From contig JAOWCC010001589.1 of assembly GCA_030867875.1 (NCBI GenBank), forward strand, positions 145,983,745 to 146,047,744: a stretch of 64,000 bases of DNA, read 5' to 3'. This stretch comes from Actinernus sp. WN-2022. Its lineage: Eukaryota; Cnidaria; Anthozoa; Actiniaria; Actinernidae. The notes beneath the pieces are model-generated. The model was not told the DNA's origin and did not search any database. It saw nothing but the letters and a program-made list of their open reading frames with translations. The translations under genes were made by a program, and so were the position numbers. Shown one piece after another: positions 60,490 to 64,000 of the stretch. The stretch's first letter is position 1; each line of letters begins with the position of its first letter.

Positions 60490-60936
60490 CTAAGCGTCCT
60501 TCTCGTTCCTCAAGGCAGCCAACACCTCGTCGAGCGCATGGTTGAGAGACTCTCCAAGACCTTCCACTGGTTCCAGCACTCTTGGTTCTGCGGGCAATGC
60601 TACCTCCGGTTCCACCATGTTTGGCTCCTCCTTTCTTGGATCCTCTAGCTTCTTGCTGGACTTCTTAGCGCGTCTTATATAGACACCGGAAGACTTCACC
60701 TTGATGGTGAGACGGTCGCATCCTGAGCAAAGCTCGTAATCAGTACGACATCCTTTACCGCACTTCGAGCATGGTACATATGGGGCACAGCCTTTTGAGA
60801 TTTGGTAGTTGTGCTGGGAACAGAACTTCGTTGTCTTCGAAATCTTCTTTGGACATTTTGAGTCCTTCCCTCTCATCAACCAATCACAAGTCGTCTCAGG
60901 CATTGCGGCGTCTACATTTGAGTTCTTCTTCGACAT
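60490..60936 (-). CDS. Two-zinc-motif protein, copy 2
   Basis: 148 residues; both Cys/His motifs are the same as in copy 1 and the acidic tail is three residues shorter. The high conservation of both motifs argues for a working nucleic-acid-binding protein. Confidence 0.65.
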   Translation of the reverse strand: MSKKNSNVDAAMPETTCDWLMRGKDSKCPKKISKTTKFCSQHNYQISKGCAPYVPCSKCGKGCRTDYELCSGCDRLTIKVKSSGVYIRRAKKSSKKLEDPRKEEPNMVEPEVALPAEPRVLEPVEGLGESLNHALDEVLAALRNEKDA

Positions 60937-61064
60937 GTTCGATCTGTATGGTATTAATGCGTACTAAGATGACAACGAATGCTAATGTCGTGGAATAAAG
61001 AATATATACTAATACCATTCGGTGCCAATATACAGTATAATAATCATTCCTTTAACATATACTT

Positions 61065-61105
61065 CAAGTTTGGATTTTATGTACAAGAATGTCTAGTGAC
61101 ACTTT
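61065..61105. repeat. Internal copy of the subterminal repeat, copy 2
   Basis: Repeats 61841-61881 (caagttggattttatgtac to agtgacact). It flanks the F-box gene on its 3' side, as in copy 1. Confidence 0.8.
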
Positions 61106-61111
61106 GGCTTC

Positions 61112-61789
61112 CTACGTGGTAGAATGAGCATCCATGTAGTTGCGTAGTACAACCCTTTCGTCCTCTGTGAGCTGGGAGTACTGCCACTTAACGAACCATT
61201 TAGCGGTATCAAGATGACCATTGTTACAGGCGTATTCTATAGCAAGATCAATGCATTCATACTCTAGGGTTATCTGAAAACGTCGCATGAGCCACTTAAC
61301 GTTATTAAGATGCCCATTCCTACTGGCACCTAATATAGCAAAACTGACGGCCTTATCCTCTTTGGTGAACTGGAAGTGCTTAATGAGCCACTTAGCGATA
61401 CCAAGATGACCATACTCAAGGGCAGCGCGTAGAACGTGATTGGTGTGTCTGTCCATCATATCGAAACGTAAGTGCTTGATGAGCCACTTAACAGCATTAA
61501 GATCACCATATTCACTGGCGTAGAGAAGAGAAAAGCTATCGTCGATGGAGCTTGCGGAAATACCGAAAGTCCTAGTCAATTTGTCTCGATCGTCGTCACT
61601 ATGAGTAGACCTCAAACCAAAGCATAGTGCTAGTTTACGGAACACTTGGTCTACGTTTTTGTAGCGCGCAAGAGATGCGGCATCGTTTAGGCGTTTCGAT
61701 GTCCTTGAGATGCTTGCGAATGACCAAGGATCTGCATGCTCTACGATCTTAGTCAGAATTTCTAGAGGGAGGCACGATATATAATCCAT
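61112..61789 (-). CDS. F-box plus ankyrin-repeat protein, copy 2
   Basis: 225 residues with the F-box (LPLEILTKIVEHAD) and the same ankyrin-like repeats (GHL-x2-KWL). Five or so residues differ from copy 1, mostly in the linker between F-box and repeats. The likely job is to bring host proteins to an SCF ubiquitin ligase, as known for F-box/ankyrin proteins of large DNA viruses. Confidence 0.78.
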   Translation of the reverse strand: MDYISCLPLEILTKIVEHADPWSFASISRTSKRLNDAASLARYKNVDQVFRKLALCFGLRSTHSDDDRDKLTRTFGISASSIDDSFSLLYASEYGDLNAVKWLIKHLRFDMMDRHTNHVLRAALEYGHLGIAKWLIKHFQFTKEDKAVSFAILGASRNGHLNNVKWLMRRFQITLEYECIDLAIEYACNNGHLDTAKWFVKWQYSQLTEDERVVLRNYMDAHSTT

Positions 61790-61801
61790 AGTGGAAGAGA
61801 T

Positions 61802-62035
61802 CGATATAACTATATGTAGTCATATCTCTAATAGGATTATCAAGTTGGATTTTATGTACAAGAATGTCTAGCGACACTTTGAATGACCCTTAGTTACCCC
61901 TAGTAGTATAGTCGGCGTCAAAACTGATACCCTTTTTTCTTGCACAAGAAAACTCAAAAATGAATTTCTGAATTCACTTTTTGAGTTTTCTTGTGCAAGA
62001 AAAACGGGTATCATTTTGACGCCGACTATACTACT
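61802..62035. repeat. Right terminal inverted repeat of copy 2 with 134-bp palindrome
   Basis: 61902-62035 form the palindrome; the complement equals the left end including the asymmetric positions (aaaactgatacc against aaaatgatacc), so both ends are in the same hairpin state. Confidence 0.92.
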
Positions 62036-62040
62036 GGATA
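62036..62040. repeat. Target site duplication, right of viral copy 2
   Basis: GGATA, identical to 46579-46583. Confidence 0.85.
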
Positions 62041-62207
62041 CCATGTGGACATAGACAATCTAGTCATGACAAGTTGGCAGCAAACTGGTTACCGATATAC
62101 TGTTGTGTATATCGAGTGATGGAGATTACTAACCATCTCAATAGTATGAACCTGGATTTCTTCTTCCAACCTCTCGATGATCCTGTGACGGAAAGACAGT
62201 ACTTAGT
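62041..62207. other. Right flank of viral copy 2
   Basis: Single-copy in this window up to the LINE remnant. A short frame GYHVDIDNLVMTSWQQTGYR ends after 27 codons, and a minus frame is partly open. Not identified. Confidence 0.4.
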
Positions 62208-62450
62208 TTTAGTTGTGCACATTTGTGCACATTCCATCTTTTTACACCAATGTAACGTAGGCTAAACTTTCCATAATTAGTTCTAGGTGTTTCCTCGTAC
62301 TAACAAGGCATTAGTAAAATATGGGTAAATTAAGGAGTAATACAGTTGTAATAATATGTTTGTGGTTAAATATTTTAAGAAGTTCGGATAATATACCGAC
62401 CCCTCTACGGATTTTTGCAGATATATGTTGTACATGACTCTTCCAATTTG
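62208..62450 (-). pseudogene. LINE remnant interrupting the third Polinton
   Basis: Matches 45045-45295 almost base for base (agtacttagttttagttgtg to gactcttccaatt). It ends at about 62450 where the capsid-gene fragment begins. Confidence 0.7.
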
Positions 62451-62459
62451 AAGTCGATG

Positions 62460-62812
62460 GAAGCGATTTGAGCATGGGCAAAATTGTTCACGAGTGCTAC
62501 TTATTTTTTCACCATGGGGGTTCCATCGCTCGCCACCACTTGAAACCACATGTGGAATTCCGTTTGGGACAGGTATCGGAGACCTTTCGAGCCATCGGTG
62601 TGGAAGGACAGTGGAGTCCAAGAATCGTTAATGGGGTTGATTTTTTTGTACACCGAATTTCTGTAGGAGGTTTCTACAGGATACTCCTCAAAGATTTCCG
62701 TCACTTGAGGAAGGTGGACAAATTCTGTCTTGGTGGCATCGTCTACTCGGACAGGGGGTGTTTGGAGAACCTCCACATCGTCGACGGTCATACGTCCTTC
62801 TCTTTGAGGCAT
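62460..62812 (-). pseudogene. Major capsid protein, N-terminal fragment with nonsense codon
   Basis: From MPQREGRMTVDDVEV the frame shows YKKINPINDSWTPLSF and SQTEFHMWFQVV, the opening of classical Polinton capsid proteins (a 'plnP' stretch, then the first jelly-roll strand with 'hvw/hmw'). A TAA stop follows at 62501-62503, after which the frame continues with VALVNNFAHAQIASIDF, capsid-like sequence, until the LINE remnant. So the gene is broken both by a stop and by truncation. Confidence 0.6.
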
Positions 62813-63021
62813 GTTGGTTGGTGATGGGCCGTTTCCAAGGGTTGTTCAGAAGGTGTAATCAAAAGTGAGAGTGACGGTTGTGCGTGGGTTACTCATCATC
62901 GCTGTCGTCAAAGATGTCGAGAGGTAGAGAAGGAGGAGGCTTTTTTTTCCGGGTTTCATTCTTAGACCGTCTCTTTTTGTGGAGCACGGGTGGGTGGTCT
63001 TTCATAACCACTTTATTATTA

Positions 63022-63420
63022 TTATTTTTTGTTCTTCTTCTTCTTGTTCTTTTTAAACTTGGTAAATTTCTTATTCTTATTCTTATTCTTATTCTTTGCT
63101 TTCTTGCTGAGAGGACCGTCACTTAGGCTGGCAATGGCTTTCCTCTTCAAATCGCGCACCGCATCCAGGCTACCGTCCCTCACGGCCTCGCTCATCTCTT
63201 TCCCTTGAAGCATGGACTTTCCCACCGCAGCGGCTTTCTGCATCAACGTCCCTGCCACCGCAGGCAACATCTGCTTAGCCTTATGGCTGAGGCCACGCAC
63301 CACCACAGCTCCGAACCCCGCCCCCATTTTTCGGCCAGGCACACCCCCTCGGTAGATAGGAAATCGTGGTAAAGGTCTCATCATTATCATCGCCGACGTG
63401 AACGCTTTCTCAAGTGCCAA
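63022..63420 (-). CDS. Small basic core-like (pX-type) protein
   Basis: 132 residues: an N-terminal Arg/Gly part (FPIYRGGVPGRKMGAGFGAV), a helical Ala/Lys part (GTLMQKAAAVGKSMLQGKEM) and a Lys/Asn-rich tail encoded by a 6-bp microsatellite. Polintons and adenovirus relatives have such a basic, membrane- or DNA-active minor protein between penton and capsid genes. Another frame (62889-63122) that overlaps the microsatellite ends in LPLDIFDDSDDE, so the tail may have been shifted by repeat-length change. Confidence 0.55.
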   Translation of the reverse strand: MALEKAFTSAMIMMRPLPRFPIYRGGVPGRKMGAGFGAVVVRGLSHKAKQMLPAVAGTLMQKAAAVGKSMLQGKEMSEAVRDGSLDAVRDLKRKAIASLSDGPLSKKAKNKNKNKNKKFTKFKKNKKKKNKK

Positions 63421-63958
63421 ATTTTCCTAGAGGAGAATCAGATGCTAATTTGTGATGCAGAGTGGGTAGGCTGATGACTTGGGCCGCCTTTTCTACACTG
63501 CCGGCTTCCACATCGTATTCGGAAGGCAACTCGCTCTTGGATGCATACGCTGTATTGTTGGGATGTGTATGGCGACTGTCCTTGTTGGAGATGACGATTG
63601 CCTTTCCTGGAGAAGACATGCCTGTACGACGCTGTAAGTGTATAGCGACCACAGTACGTCCAGCGTCGAACGTTAAAGGAGTCCCGCTTTGATCTTTGAG
63701 AGTAATATGTATTTTCTTCAGATATCCTGTGGTTAATGGGTGGTACACACCATGGAGAGGCTCTTTATAAACAATGCCTTCGCGGTACCCTATACCGTAG
63801 GGTGTGGTGGGTTTTTCTTCTTTACTAGCGGGCACATAGCCGATCAGCGGTTCTAACTTTCCATGAATGAGCGAGGGTTGAACCATGTCGGCATACACGG
63901 CAATTGTGTGCGGTCCGATTTCAGCTTTTAATCGAGGCGCTGTGATGTGCCCGTTCAC
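63410..63958 (-). CDS. Penton (vertex) protein of a classical Polinton
   Basis: 182 residues with MNGHITAPRLKAEIGPHTIAV..ADMVQPSLIHG near the N-terminus and YLKKIHITLKDQSGTPLTFD, GRTVVAIHLQRR near the middle. This is the usual pattern of the single jelly-roll penton of Polintons/adintoviruses: a short D-VQPs segment followed by the 'h.i.l.d..G.p..f..g..v..l.l' strand pair. Its C-terminal 60 residues are extra and variable. The frame is unbroken. It overlaps the next gene by 11 bp. Confidence 0.65.
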   Translation of the reverse strand: MNGHITAPRLKAEIGPHTIAVYADMVQPSLIHGKLEPLIGYVPASKEEKPTTPYGIGYREGIVYKEPLHGVYHPLTTGYLKKIHITLKDQSGTPLTFDAGRTVVAIHLQRRTGMSSPGKAIVISNKDSRHTHPNNTAYASKSELPSEYDVEAGSVEKAAQVISLPTLHHKLASDSPLGKFGT

Positions 63959-64000
63959 CCTATGACCTATGTAGAGGGGATTATTTTTAGGTCGACGGTG

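Larger units (their letters stand above)
46584..62035 (+). mobile_element. Endogenous Polinton-like virus, copy 2 (15,452 bp, both ends complete)
   Basis: Both ends carry identical 234-bp inverted repeats with terminal palindromes and a 5-bp target duplication. All 15 genes of copy 1 are present, in order and unbroken. It was inserted in a different target from copy 1, so the two are independent integrations and not a duplication of one insertion. This is the better reference copy for the family. Confidence 0.92.
62455..64000 (-). mobile_element. Partial third Polinton/Maverick, different lineage
   Basis: Three minus-strand genes in the order penton, small basic core-like protein, major capsid (N-terminal part) match the capsid cluster of classical Polintons and adintoviruses. 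They share no sequence with copies 1 and 2. The element is cut by a LINE remnant on the left and by the window edge on the right. Confidence 0.7.

Noticed and set aside
16555..62035. The two viral copies as one duplicated insertion
   Set aside because: They have different target duplications, different flanks, different palindromes and different hairpin states, so they are independent integrations.
62283..62812. 112-codon and 118-codon frames on both strands across the capsid fragment
   Set aside because: They overlap the recognisable capsid frame and cross the LINE junction, so they are not genes.

Overview
The window reads as metazoan nuclear DNA: AT-rich, split exons with GT/AG borders, non-LTR retrotransposons, tRNA-derived SINE, MITE-like foldbacks and minisatellites. 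A marine invertebrate, perhaps a cnidarian, is my guess from the repeat style; no single-copy gene settles it. Almost everything is repetitive.

The centre of interest is two near-full-length copies of one integrated DNA virus of the Polinton/Maverick-like type: copy 1 at 16555-32145 and copy 2 at 46584-62035, same orientation. Each carries the same 15 open genes in the same order: a large polymerase B with OTU-like, zinc-finger, Vsr-like and exonuclease parts (+); then on the minus strand an integrase, four small proteins, an A32/FtsK-type packaging ATPase and a probable major capsid protein; then a divergent plus-strand membrane protein, a convergent minus-strand large protein, a plus-strand vertex-protein candidate and membrane protein; and finally a minus-strand TFIIB-like factor, a zinc protein and an F-box/ankyrin protein. 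These cover replication, integration, packaging, capsid, late transcription and host ubiquitin contact. I see no adenain-type protease.

The ends are the surprise. Copy 2 is bounded by 234-bp inverted repeats whose outer 134 bp are near-perfect palindromes, with a 5-bp target duplication GGATA. Copy 1 keeps a different 233-bp palindrome on the right; its left palindrome lacks the outer arm, yet the target duplication ATAGAA is intact. In copy 1 the two hairpin tips are in opposite orientation, in copy 2 they are identical inverted repeats: a flip/flop pattern that suggests replication through terminal hairpins. Each copy also carries two inverted copies of an internal hairpin flanked by A and T tracts. 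The copies are very similar except in a vertex-protein gene, patches of the large virion protein, a patch of the OTU-like domain and the length of a minisatellite.

Layout: 1-1690 repeat family A; 1791-6290 duplicated block B; 6291-12000 host DNA with 3' exons of a minus-strand gene and foldback repeats; 12060-14045 LINE 3' end, SINE, decayed LINE and minisatellite; 14572-15950 repeat A'; 15965-35530 a CR1/L2-like LINE interrupted by viral copy 1 and by a second LINE; 35532-39835 block B'; 39836-43939 mixed host DNA with a decayed CACTA/EnSpm transposase; 43940-46440 repeat A'', a Penelope-like fragment, LINE remnants and minisatellite; 46584-62035 viral copy 2; 62208-62450 LINE remnant; 62455-64000 part of a third, different Polinton (penton, core-like protein and broken major capsid gene).
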